Source of the DNA: Nanosynbacter sp.
Lineage (GTDB): Bacteria > Patescibacteriota > Saccharimonadia > Saccharimonadales > Saccharimonadaceae
Direction of reading: 5' to 3'
NCBI GenBank assembly: GCA_015257455.1
Contig: JABZKD010000009.1
Coordinates: forward strand, 1 to 30,274
DNA: 30,274 nt
A model generated the notes under the pieces. That model searched no databases. It was not told the DNA's origin and was given only the letters and a program-made list of their open reading frames with translations. This document shows, in pieces, positions 22,566 to 29,944 of this stretch (the stretch's first letter is position 1; every line of letters starts with the position of its first letter). Made by a program: the position numbers and the translations under genes.

Positions 22566-23444
22566 ATGAAATACAAGTTACCTACCAAGGCAGTTATTAC
22601 TGACGCTGGCTTTGCTAGCCGCTATCTACCAATTACTAAAACCGTACCTAAGGCCATGCTCCCACTTGGCAATCGCCCAATTATGCAACTCGTAGTTGAA
22701 GAATGTGTGGACGCCGGCATCAAAGAAATTATCATCGTTGCCACTCCAGAAGGTAAGGGTATCTACGAGGATTACTTTAATAATTCCGTCAACCGTATCC
22801 GCAAACAACTTGCTTCTCAGGGCAAATTAGATCGTTACGCTCCTGTGCAACACGTGTTAGATTTTCCAAAAATCACCGTCATTGAACAAGATCAAAGCTA
22901 TCCATATGGTAATGGTTCACCAATCGCTTCCGCCCGTCCTTACATCCGTGACGATGAGGCTTTCGTGGTAGCTTATTCTGACGATGTAGTTTTCGGCAAT
23001 TCCGACATTAAGACCTTGATCGAATCATACAAGAAGCATGAAGATGCTAAGGCAATCATTATTTCTCAAGAAATGCCACGCGAAGTCTTAAATAAGTATG
23101 GCATCATCAAGCTTCGTGACGCAGAACTTCAAACTCTCGACAATATTATCGAAAAACCAGCTATTGAACAGGCTCCATCTAATCTCACCTCTTATGGTCG
23201 CTATCTCTTGACTCCAGAAGTTTTTGAACATCTTGATCCAAAGAATATTGGTCTCGATAATGAGCTCTGGACCGTCGATGCCATTACTAAGATGGCAGAA
23301 ACTGGCAACGTCTACGTCGAAAAAACTAAAGGTCGCTGGATGACCACTGGTGATCCAAAAAATTACGCTCTTGCCTCGCTTGCCTATGACTTCATGTACG
23401 AAGATTTTGGTGAAGATATCAAGAAATTTATTCGCGAAATCTAA
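22566..23444 (+). CDS. galU: UTP-glucose-1-phosphate uridylyltransferase
   Basis: The enzyme makes UDP-glucose, a sugar donor for envelope glycans. I start it at ATG 22566 (AAGGAG 6 bases upstream) and not at the upstream TTG, giving 292 residues, normal for GalU. The nucleotidyltransferase signature is present but altered: DAGFASRYLPITKTVPKAML (13-32), where the usual form is AAGxGTRxLPxTKxxPKEML. Arg19 and Lys29 are kept, while the second Gly and Thr of the loop are Ala17 and Ser18. Later family segments include IIEKP (about 198-202), YLLTPEVFEHL and the C-terminal KGRWMTTGDPKNY. A related nucleotidyltransferase with another sugar cannot be excluded. Confidence 0.88.
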   Translation: MKYKLPTKAVITDAGFASRYLPITKTVPKAMLPLGNRPIMQLVVEECVDAGIKEIIIVATPEGKGIYEDYFNNSVNRIRKQLASQGKLDRYAPVQHVLDFPKITVIEQDQSYPYGNGSPIASARPYIRDDEAFVVAYSDDVVFGNSDIKTLIESYKKHEDAKAIIISQEMPREVLNKYGIIKLRDAELQTLDNIIEKPAIEQAPSNLTSYGRYLLTPEVFEHLDPKNIGLDNELWTVDAITKMAETGNVYVEKTKGRWMTTGDPKNYALASLAYDFMYEDFGEDIKKFIREI

Positions 23445-23507
23445 ATTTCATCTCAAAGTAAAATGCCATCCGTGAAGATTACAGTATAACCCATAATCCG
23501 CTTGGCT

Positions 23508-23549
23508 AAAAAATATAACTGGTAGCTCCAGTTATATTTTTTATTTCAT
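23508..23549 (+). terminator. Rho-independent terminator after galU
   Basis: Perfect 15-bp stem (23508-23522 and 23528-23542), loop TAGCT, T-rich tail. It is the longest stem in the window. Confidence 0.93.
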
Positions 23550-23557
23550 CGAACTTA

Positions 23558-23566
23558 TGCTAAAAT
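23558..23566 (+). promoter_or_regulatory. Extended -10 promoter of the DUF948-YtxH-dnaE unit
   Basis: TATG-C-TAAAAT, hexamer 23561-23566. The predicted start is near 23574, at the Shine-Dalgarno AGAAAGG. Confidence 0.65.
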
Positions 23567-23585
23567 AGTTACCAGAAAGGTTTAT

Positions 23586-23897
23586 ATGAATACAGCAGAA
23601 TGGATTTTAGTAGCGATTTTATCAATAACCTTATTGGTCTTTCTGGTGGTCGGAATTATTTTCTTGGTTAAATTCATTCACCTACTCTCTGAGATTGAAA
23701 TCATGGTGCAAACTGGTCAATCCATTGCCGAAAAAGCCGACGATGTAGCAGATAATATTAAGGACATGACCTCGGTCGGACCTCTCGCGAAAAGTTTAGT
23801 GAAAGATATTTTGACCAAGAAGCTGATGAGCTTTATTAATCCGTCTAAACCTCGTACTTCTACTAAAAAGACTACTGCAAAAAAGTCGACAAAGTAA
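23586..23897 (+). CDS. DUF948-like small membrane protein with Lys-rich tail
   Basis: This 103-residue protein has one N-terminal membrane segment (about residues 6-30), then an amphipathic helix (VQTGQSIAEKADDVADNIKD) and a basic tail (STKKTTAKKSTK). The layout and the position just before a YtxH gene resemble the ytxG-ytxH pair of Firmicutes, where YtxG is a DUF948 protein. The tail is similar in character to that of the protein at 21693-22451. Function unknown; general stress or envelope roles are known for relatives. Confidence 0.7.
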   Translation: MNTAEWILVAILSITLLVFLVVGIIFLVKFIHLLSEIEIMVQTGQSIAEKADDVADNIKDMTSVGPLAKSLVKDILTKKLMSFINPSKPRTSTKKTTAKKSTK

Positions 23898-23903
23898 TAT
23901 AAT
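23898..23903 (+). promoter_or_regulatory. Possible internal promoter before the YtxH gene
   Basis: Perfect TATAAT directly after the upstream stop codon, but with no convincing -35 or TG extension. Confidence 0.3.
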
Positions 23904-23930
23904 ATAAATATATTAACAAAAAGGAGGAAT

Positions 23931-24233
23931 ATGAAAAAATCTACTGGTCATTTTGTTCTCGGTGCTATATTTGGTATGGCTCTTGGTGCGATTGCTGGGG
24001 TTCTTTCTGCTCCAAAGTCTGGCAAAGAAACTCGTGCTGAAATTAAGGCCAAAGGTGGCAAAATCTACCGCGATCAAAAAGAGAATCTAGGCAAGATTTA
24101 TCACGAACAGAAAACTAATTTTGGAAAATTTAAGCAAAAATTTGCAAAGAAAGCTGCTGAGATCGAAGACGAGGTTGTAGAGCCTGTCGAAGACGCAGTT
24201 TCTGAAGAATTAACCGACGATACTGAGGAGTAA
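23931..24233 (+). CDS. YtxH domain protein
   Basis: The 100-residue protein starts after a near-perfect Shine-Dalgarno (AAGGAGGA). The Gly-rich N-terminal membrane segment followed by GVLSAPKSGKETR is the YtxH (gas-vesicle-like) signature. A charged helical stretch with a repeated element (KIYRDQKENLG, then KIYHEQKTNFG) and an acidic tail (EEELTDD-like) follow. Stop and the dnaE start are adjacent, so translation of dnaE is probably coupled to this gene. Relatives are tied to general stress; the exact role is unknown. Confidence 0.88.
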   Translation: MKKSTGHFVLGAIFGMALGAIAGVLSAPKSGKETRAEIKAKGGKIYRDQKENLGKIYHEQKTNFGKFKQKFAKKAAEIEDEVVEPVEDAVSEELTDDTEE

Positions 24234-27200
24234 ATGTCGGCGCCCGCAGAGGCCTCTCCATCTACCGAGGCAAATAACGACGATTTTTTGAAGTTTTGCG
24301 AAGAAATAGATTCACCGGAACACATTTTGTCTCCGGCGGATTTTGTGCATTTGCATAACCATACGCATTACTCACTTCTTGATGGTCTGACCAAAGTGCC
24401 GGATCTCATTAAGTATGTCAAAGAAACCGACATGCAAGCCGTGGCGGTCACCGACCACGGTACCATGTCGAGCTTGATCGAACTTTATAAGGAAGGTCAA
24501 TCTGCGGGTATTAAACCGATCCTCGGACTCGAAGCCTATGTGGCGGCTAGAAATCGCACCGATAAGGATCCCGCGCATGATAAGGTACGTTATCACATTA
24601 CCTTGCTCGCCATGAATGACCAGGGCTTTGAAAACCTCTGTCGTTTAGCTACCGAAGCAGAAATTAATGGTAAATATTACAAACCTCGTATCGACCATGA
24701 AATTATGGAAAAATACAACGAGGGAATTATCTGTCTCTCTGGCTGCGCGAGCTCGGAAATTTCCGTGCGTCTCAAAAATGGCGACATGGACGGCGCCAGA
24801 AAATTAGTCGATTGGTATAAAGAGGTTTATAAAGACCGTTTCTATCTCGAGATGCAAGATCATGGCCACCCAGAGTCACCGACTCACTGGGAAGTCCAAG
24901 ATCGCATCAATCAAGGCTTACAACAAATTGCCAAAGAAACTGGTCTCCCGCTTGTTGTTACCTGTGATGGCCACTATTTGAAGCACGAAGATCAGGATGC
25001 TCATGAAATTCTGCTTTGTATCGGTACGGCTGCCAATCTTTCTGATCAAAATCGTATGACCTTGAAGGATTTTCAACTTCACGTCATTCCACCACAGGAA
25101 ATTATTGACCGTTGGGGTAAAGATTATCCTGACGCCATTAAAAACTCTCGCAAGATTGCCGAACGTTGTGACGTCGACATGAAACTCGGGCGTATCCTGA
25201 TTCCGAAGTTTCCCGTGCCGGAAGGTGAGACCGATAAAACTTATCTCGATAAGTTGGTTTTTCGTGGCCTGGCTTTTCGCTATGGCGGTAAAACTCAGGA
25301 AGAGGTACAAGATTGGTCGGTTGAAGAATGTCGCAAACTATTATCTCCAGAAATTCTTGAACGTATCGATTATGAATTAAGCGTTGTCGACCGTATGGGC
25401 TACAATGGTTACTTCTTGATCGTGCAAGACTTCATTATGTGGGGTAAGACTAAGCGTATTATTTACGGCCCAGGTCGTGGCTCGGCTGCCGGCTCTATTC
25501 TAGCTTACGCTTTGCGTATCACCGAGCTTGATCCGATGAAATATGGTCTGCTCTTCGAGCGTTTCTTAAATCCAGACCGTATCTCGATGCCGGATATTGA
25601 TACCGATATTCAGGATACCCGTCGTGATGAGGTAATTGAGTATTGTACGGAAAAATACGGCAAAGATCGCGTGGCCAACATTGTCACCTTCGGTAAAATG
25701 ATGGCCAAAAACGCCGTGCGTGACGTGGCGCGTGTGCTCGAAGTTCCGTATGCCGAGGCTGACCGTATCGCTAAACTCGTGCCAGACCCGGTGATGGGCC
25801 ACCATGTTAAATTAACTGACGCTATCAAAACCGCGCCCGATCTCAAGCATGAATATGAACATAATCCGGTCGCTAAGCGCGTCATTGATTACGCTTCCAA
25901 ACTCGAAGGTACCATTCGTTCTCACGGCGTACATGCCTGTGGTGTGGTGATTGCTCCTGATGAATTGGTCAAATTCTTGCCACTCGAAGTTTCCGCTAAG
26001 GGTCCACTAGCCACGCAGTATCCTTCGACTCAGGTCGAGGAATTAGGCCTTCTTAAGATGGACTTTTTGGGTCTTTCTAACCTTTCGGTAATTAATAATG
26101 CCTTGCGTATGATCCGTAAGGTGTATCACGATGACGTCGATCTGTATAGCATTCCGCTTGATGATCAAAAATCTTATGAACTTTTACAACGTGCCGAAAC
26201 CACTGGTGTTTTCCAGCTGGAATCTGCCGGTATGAAGCGCTATTTGAAAGACCTTCGCGCCAGTAGTTTTGAAGATATCATCGCTATGGTGGCCCTTTAT
26301 CGTCCGGGCCCGATGCAGTTTATTGATTCCTTTATTCGTCGTAAGCATGGGGAAGAACCGATTACCTATCTTCACTCTGGTCTCGAGAATGCTCTGAAAT
26401 CCACCTACGGTATTTTGATTTACCAAGAGCAGTTCATGCAGATTTCCAAGGAGTGGTGCGGCTTTACTGGTGGCCAGGCCGATACTCTACGTAAAGCCGT
26501 GGGTAAAAAGAAAGTCGACCTCATGAATAAGGTGAAGCCGGAGTTTATTAAAGGTGCCCAAGAAGTTGGTGGTGCTACTGAGGAGCAGGCTGAAACTTTC
26601 TGGTCGCAACTTCTTGACTTCGCTAACTACTGTTTCAATAAGTCCCACGCCGCGTGCTATGCTTTAGTGGCTTATTGGACGGCTTACCTCAAGGCGCATT
26701 ATCCAGATGCCTTCATGGCAGCACTGATGACCTCTGATATGCGCTGGACTGATCGTTTAGCTATCGAGATTGCTGAATGTAAGCGTATGGGTATTAAGGT
26801 GCTTGGCCCAGATATTAATCAGTCTTATTCTGACTTCGGTATTGTCGGCGGAGAAAACACCATTCGTTTTGGTCTGGCCGCGATTAAAAGTATGGGTAAG
26901 GCCTTAGTGGAAGATATTGTCATTCCTGAGCGCGATAAAAATGGACCCTTCAAGTCGGTCTGTGATTTTGCCGCCCGCGTCGACGGTTCCAAGTTTAATA
27001 AAAAATCTTGGGAATCCGCCATCAAAACCGGCGCCTTCGACCGCTTCCATAATCGTACTGATCTTTTGTTTAACCTCGAAGACATCCAAGCTTATGGTGC
27101 CAAAGTCCAAAAAGACAAGGCCTCTGGCCAAACCGACCTCTTCGGCATGATGGGCGATGCCGGCTCGATTCCAGAACCAGTTATTCAACCATCACCTACT

Positions 27201-28157
27201 CAAGTTTCCGAAAAGGATCAACTACTTTGGGAGCGTGATTTGATGGGGCTTTATCTTTCTGCTCATCCGCTCGATAAATACGATACTTATTTCGAAGAGC
27301 AAACTCACCCATTTTCACTGGTTACGCCTGAAAATGATGGTAAACAAGTGATTGTCGGCGGTATTATTACGGGTATTCGTACTATTCTCACTAAATCCAA
27401 TACCAAGATGGCTTTTGTGAAGATTGAGAGTAAGACCTCTGAGTTGGAATTTCTCGTCTTCCCTAAAACCTATGAGGAATATAGTGACCGTCTCGCAGTT
27501 GATAATGTAATTAAGGTCACTGGCCGCATTAATGCCAAAGATAAGGATGGAAATATTACCTCTGATGTGAAGATTATTGCCGAATCCATCTCCGTTCTTT
27601 CTGACGATAAACTCTCTTCCTACGAATCAACTGGTACGCACCTAGCTGATCCAGCCGAGGCTCCAAAAAAGGAATTTCGTCGTCGCAAACCAGCTGGTGA
27701 AGAAACTGTCAAGCCAAAGTCTACCGATGTTCCAACCGTCACAATTTCTAAATCAGCCGCCAAGAAAAGCGATTCTGACAAATCCGCATCTGATACCAAG
27801 TCAGGTATTACCGCTAAGTCAAACAAGCCAGCTGGAAAAGCCACCCCTGTCAACCCTGAAGCAACCAAGCCGGAAACCGCCGAAGATTCAGAAACCCCGA
27901 AGCGTATTATCGCGCCGGAAGCTGACCCGCGTAGCCTCAAGCTTTTCGTTCTGGTGGAAAATCCCCAAAATACCGCCACGCTCACTTCGATTCGTGAACT
28001 TTGTGATGAATCACCAGGTTTTTCGGAAATTATTCTCGTACTCAAAGACGGCGATATTAAAAAACCGCTCCGCATGCCATTCCGCATCGAAGCTAGTCCA
28101 GAGTTGATTTCTGGCCTCAAAGATCTAGTCGGTGAAAATTCTGTGGTCCTAAAATAG
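24234..28157 (+). CDS. dnaE: DNA polymerase III subunit alpha with C-terminal extension
   Basis: The replicative polymerase, here 1307 residues against a usual 1100-1180. The PHP domain begins at about residue 37 with HLHNHTHYSLLDG; the metal-binding His41-x-His43 pair, TDHG and CDGH motifs are all present, unlike in E. coli, so it may have an active metal site and proofreading nuclease. Polymerase motifs are GPGRGSAAGS, PDIDTD (453-458, catalytic Asp456 and Asp458) and LLKMDFLGL (Asp610). QTDLF (966-970) is a canonical beta-clamp binding peptide. An OB domain lies at about 1038-1110. A Lys/Ser/Pro-rich disordered linker (about 1140-1230) leads to a small C-terminal domain of about 75 residues (RSLKLFVLVENPQ onward). 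The start is directly next to the YtxH stop. Confidence 0.97.
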   Translation: MSAPAEASPSTEANNDDFLKFCEEIDSPEHILSPADFVHLHNHTHYSLLDGLTKVPDLIKYVKETDMQAVAVTDHGTMSSLIELYKEGQSAGIKPILGLEAYVAARNRTDKDPAHDKVRYHITLLAMNDQGFENLCRLATEAEINGKYYKPRIDHEIMEKYNEGIICLSGCASSEISVRLKNGDMDGARKLVDWYKEVYKDRFYLEMQDHGHPESPTHWEVQDRINQGLQQIAKETGLPLVVTCDGHYLKHEDQDAHEILLCIGTAANLSDQNRMTLKDFQLHVIPPQEIIDRWGKDYPDAIKNSRKIAERCDVDMKLGRILIPKFPVPEGETDKTYLDKLVFRGLAFRYGGKTQEEVQDWSVEECRKLLSPEILERIDYELSVVDRMGYNGYFLIVQDFIMWGKTKRIIYGPGRGSAAGSILAYALRITELDPMKYGLLFERFLNPDRISMPDIDTDIQDTRRDEVIEYCTEKYGKDRVANIVTFGKMMAKNAVRDVARVLEVPYAEADRIAKLVPDPVMGHHVKLTDAIKTAPDLKHEYEHNPVAKRVIDYASKLEGTIRSHGVHACGVVIAPDELVKFLPLEVSAKGPLATQYPSTQVEELGLLKMDFLGLSNLSVINNALRMIRKVYHDDVDLYSIPLDDQKSYELLQRAETTGVFQLESAGMKRYLKDLRASSFEDIIAMVALYRPGPMQFIDSFIRRKHGEEPITYLHSGLENALKSTYGILIYQEQFMQISKEWCGFTGGQADTLRKAVGKKKVDLMNKVKPEFIKGAQEVGGATEEQAETFWSQLLDFANYCFNKSHAACYALVAYWTAYLKAHYPDAFMAALMTSDMRWTDRLAIEIAECKRMGIKVLGPDINQSYSDFGIVGGENTIRFGLAAIKSMGKALVEDIVIPERDKNGPFKSVCDFAARVDGSKFNKKSWESAIKTGAFDRFHNRTDLLFNLEDIQAYGAKVQKDKASGQTDLFGMMGDAGSIPEPVIQPSPTQVSEKDQLLWERDLMGLYLSAHPLDKYDTYFEEQTHPFSLVTPENDGKQVIVGGIITGIRTILTKSNTKMAFVKIESKTSELEFLVFPKTYEEYSDRLAVDNVIKVTGRINAKDKDGNITSDVKIIAESISVLSDDKLSSYESTGTHLADPAEAPKKEFRRRKPAGEETVKPKSTDVPTVTISKSAAKKSDSDKSASDTKSGITAKSNKPAGKATPVNPEATKPETAEDSETPKRIIAPEADPRSLKLFVLVENPQNTATLTSIRELCDESPGFSEIILVLKDGDIKKPLRMPFRIEASPELISGLKDLVGENSVVLK

Positions 28158-28197
28158 TAGTTGGCCGACGAAAAATTAATTCACCAAAATCAAACCA

Positions 28198-28214
28198 GAA
28201 TTATTCCATAATTC
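28198..28214. repeat. Perfect small inverted repeat upstream of the FAD oxidase promoter
   Basis: GAATTAT-TCC-ATAATTC, 7-bp arms, 27 bases upstream of the -10. It has the size of a dimeric regulator site, but AT-rich chance is possible. Confidence 0.35.
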
Positions 28215-28237
28215 AACTACAAAAATTAAAAAGCCTA

Positions 28238-28246
28238 TGCTAAAAT
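28238..28246 (+). promoter_or_regulatory. Extended -10 promoter of the FAD oxidase gene
   Basis: TATG-C-TAAAAT, hexamer 28241-28246. The predicted start is at or near 28254, which is itself an ATG. Confidence 0.65.
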
Positions 28247-28253
28247 AATACTA

Positions 28254-28277
28254 ATGAAAAAGGGTGGTCATGAATAA
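28254..28277 (+). CDS. Possible leaderless overlapping uORF (MKKGGHE)
   Basis: The first ATG after the promoter, 7 bases past the -10 hexamer, opens a 7-codon frame that overlaps the start of the oxidase (28270) out of frame. If the transcript begins at this A, ribosomes may first enter here. The same bases include the AAAGGG that would serve as Shine-Dalgarno for 28270. Chance is a real alternative. Confidence 0.25.
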   Translation: MKKGGHE

Positions 28278-29880
28278 ACTTGCGAAGTTTTTGAATGCGC
28301 ATATTTCTGGTCTTGTCACTGATAAACCGGAGATTCTTGCAGCCTATTCGCGTGATATGAGCGTCTTGGAAATGATGCCGCGCTTTCTTTGCATTCCGAA
28401 AACTGTAGAAGACATTCAGTTTATCTTGCGTTTTAGTGCTAAATTAGCCAAAAAGGGATACAAACTGCCAATTGGTGTACGCGGCGCCGGTCTCGACACT
28501 ACGGGTGCCGACCTGACTGACGGTCTCTTAATTTCCATGGAAAAATTTAACACCATCGAAGAAATTGACACTCGTGAAAGTCTAGTACGGGTAAAAGCTG
28601 GCATCACCCTCGGTAAATTAAACGATGCACTGGTACTCTTCGGCCTAGAACTTCCTGTAGTGGCCTCTAGAAAACAGACCATCGGTGGCCTAATTTCCAC
28701 CGCTCTCATCGATGAGGCCGCCAAAAAATACGGCAGCATCTATTATTTCACTGATCGTATCGAAGTAGTTTTATCAAATGGTGAAATTTTTCAGTCCACC
28801 AGTCTCACTAAACGCGGCATTAAATTAGCTCAATCGAAAAATGATGATGAGAATGCCAAAACCAATATTATGGTCTATGATTTGACTGAGAAAAATCAGG
28901 CAGTAATCGCCAAAATTCGTGAATCCGTCCATAATCGCTCCGGTTATCGTATGGTGACCGAGGTAAACCGCGAAAATAAGCCGTTCGATGTGCTGCCAAT
29001 TTTCTTTGGCGCCCAAGGTACTCTCGGGGTTATTACAGAGGTAATTTTAAAGGTTCAGCCAATTCAATATCACACTCGCCAGTATGTTTTTGAATTTACT
29101 TCAATTAATCAAGCCCTCGCCTTTTCTGAAAAAGCCAAAGAGCTTGAACCGCGTACCATGAATCTTTATGACGGTCGCATATTTAAAACTCTCGAAAGTC
29201 TTGGTCGCAAGGCTAAATTACTCGAGTCAAATACTGCCACCGCTCAATCTACCGCCAAATTTTATATCTATCTAGATTTTGCCGAAAACTTCTTCCATAT
29301 TAGAAAGATTGACCGCGAGATTGAAAAATTACGTCCCTTGGCCGATAAGTCCTACGTCGATCAGGAAAAATACAAAGCCGATTTTAATAATTTTAATTTT
29401 GGCCTCAAATTATACCTCAATAGTCACGATACAGCGGAAAAACTCGCCATCGTCGATAAGACTTCGATTCCAGCCGAAAAATTGCCAGATTTTCTGCGTA
29501 ATCTGCAGCCTCTTGAACAAAAATTCCATCAAAACCTACCTGTTTTTGGCTCACTTCTCACCGATCTTTATTCGATTCGACCAGAATTTGACCTTACCGA
29601 CATTTTGAATCGCAAAAATCTCATTTTCTTCTTGCAGTCTTACGCTAAGATTGTCTACGAAGTCGGCGGATCGCTTGCGGGTGGCTTCGCCGAAGGTCGT
29701 ACACTAAGTGTAATCACTAGCTCACATACTGATTTAGAGATTAAAGAATTTTATCATCAAATTCGTCAAACCTTCGACCCCGATAATATTATGTCTCCTG
29801 GGGTCAAACAGGGTGCTACACTGACCAATTTTGTACGTCATCTACGTGAAGCTCCACTGATTGGCTTTATTGAATATTAA
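28270..29880 (+). CDS. FAD-linked oxidase (GlcD/D-lactate dehydrogenase-like)
   Basis: The 536-residue protein has a PCMH-type FAD-binding domain: PIGVRGAGLDTTGADLTDG (67-85, FAD pyrophosphate loop), the Gly-rich ASRKQTIGGLIST, and FFGAQGTLGVITEVILKVQP (about 244-263). The C-terminal part ends with the FAD-oxidase C motif FDPDNIMSPGVKQG. Relatives oxidise D-lactate, glycolate or other 2-hydroxy acids. The usual His-x-x-x-Gly covalent-FAD site is not obvious, so flavin binding is probably non-covalent. I start it at ATG 28270 after AAAGGG rather than at the GTG two codons earlier. No Fe-S partner gene lies next to it. Substrate not assigned. Confidence 0.9.
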   Translation: MNKLAKFLNAHISGLVTDKPEILAAYSRDMSVLEMMPRFLCIPKTVEDIQFILRFSAKLAKKGYKLPIGVRGAGLDTTGADLTDGLLISMEKFNTIEEIDTRESLVRVKAGITLGKLNDALVLFGLELPVVASRKQTIGGLISTALIDEAAKKYGSIYYFTDRIEVVLSNGEIFQSTSLTKRGIKLAQSKNDDENAKTNIMVYDLTEKNQAVIAKIRESVHNRSGYRMVTEVNRENKPFDVLPIFFGAQGTLGVITEVILKVQPIQYHTRQYVFEFTSINQALAFSEKAKELEPRTMNLYDGRIFKTLESLGRKAKLLESNTATAQSTAKFYIYLDFAENFFHIRKIDREIEKLRPLADKSYVDQEKYKADFNNFNFGLKLYLNSHDTAEKLAIVDKTSIPAEKLPDFLRNLQPLEQKFHQNLPVFGSLLTDLYSIRPEFDLTDILNRKNLIFFLQSYAKIVYEVGGSLAGGFAEGRTLSVITSSHTDLEIKEFYHQIRQTFDPDNIMSPGVKQGATLTNFVRHLREAPLIGFIEY

Positions 29881-29929
29881 GCTAATGGTTTTCCACAGCA
29901 AATGTTGTAAATATAACTATTTCTCAATA

Positions 29930-29938
29930 TGTTATAAT
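29930..29938 (+). promoter_or_regulatory. Extended -10 promoter of tig, leaderless geometry
   Basis: TATG-T-TATAAT, hexamer 29933-29938, 6 bases before the ATG at 29945. AAGG is present but only one base from the ATG, too close to act as Shine-Dalgarno. Confidence 0.75.
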
Positions 29939-29944
29939 TAAGGC

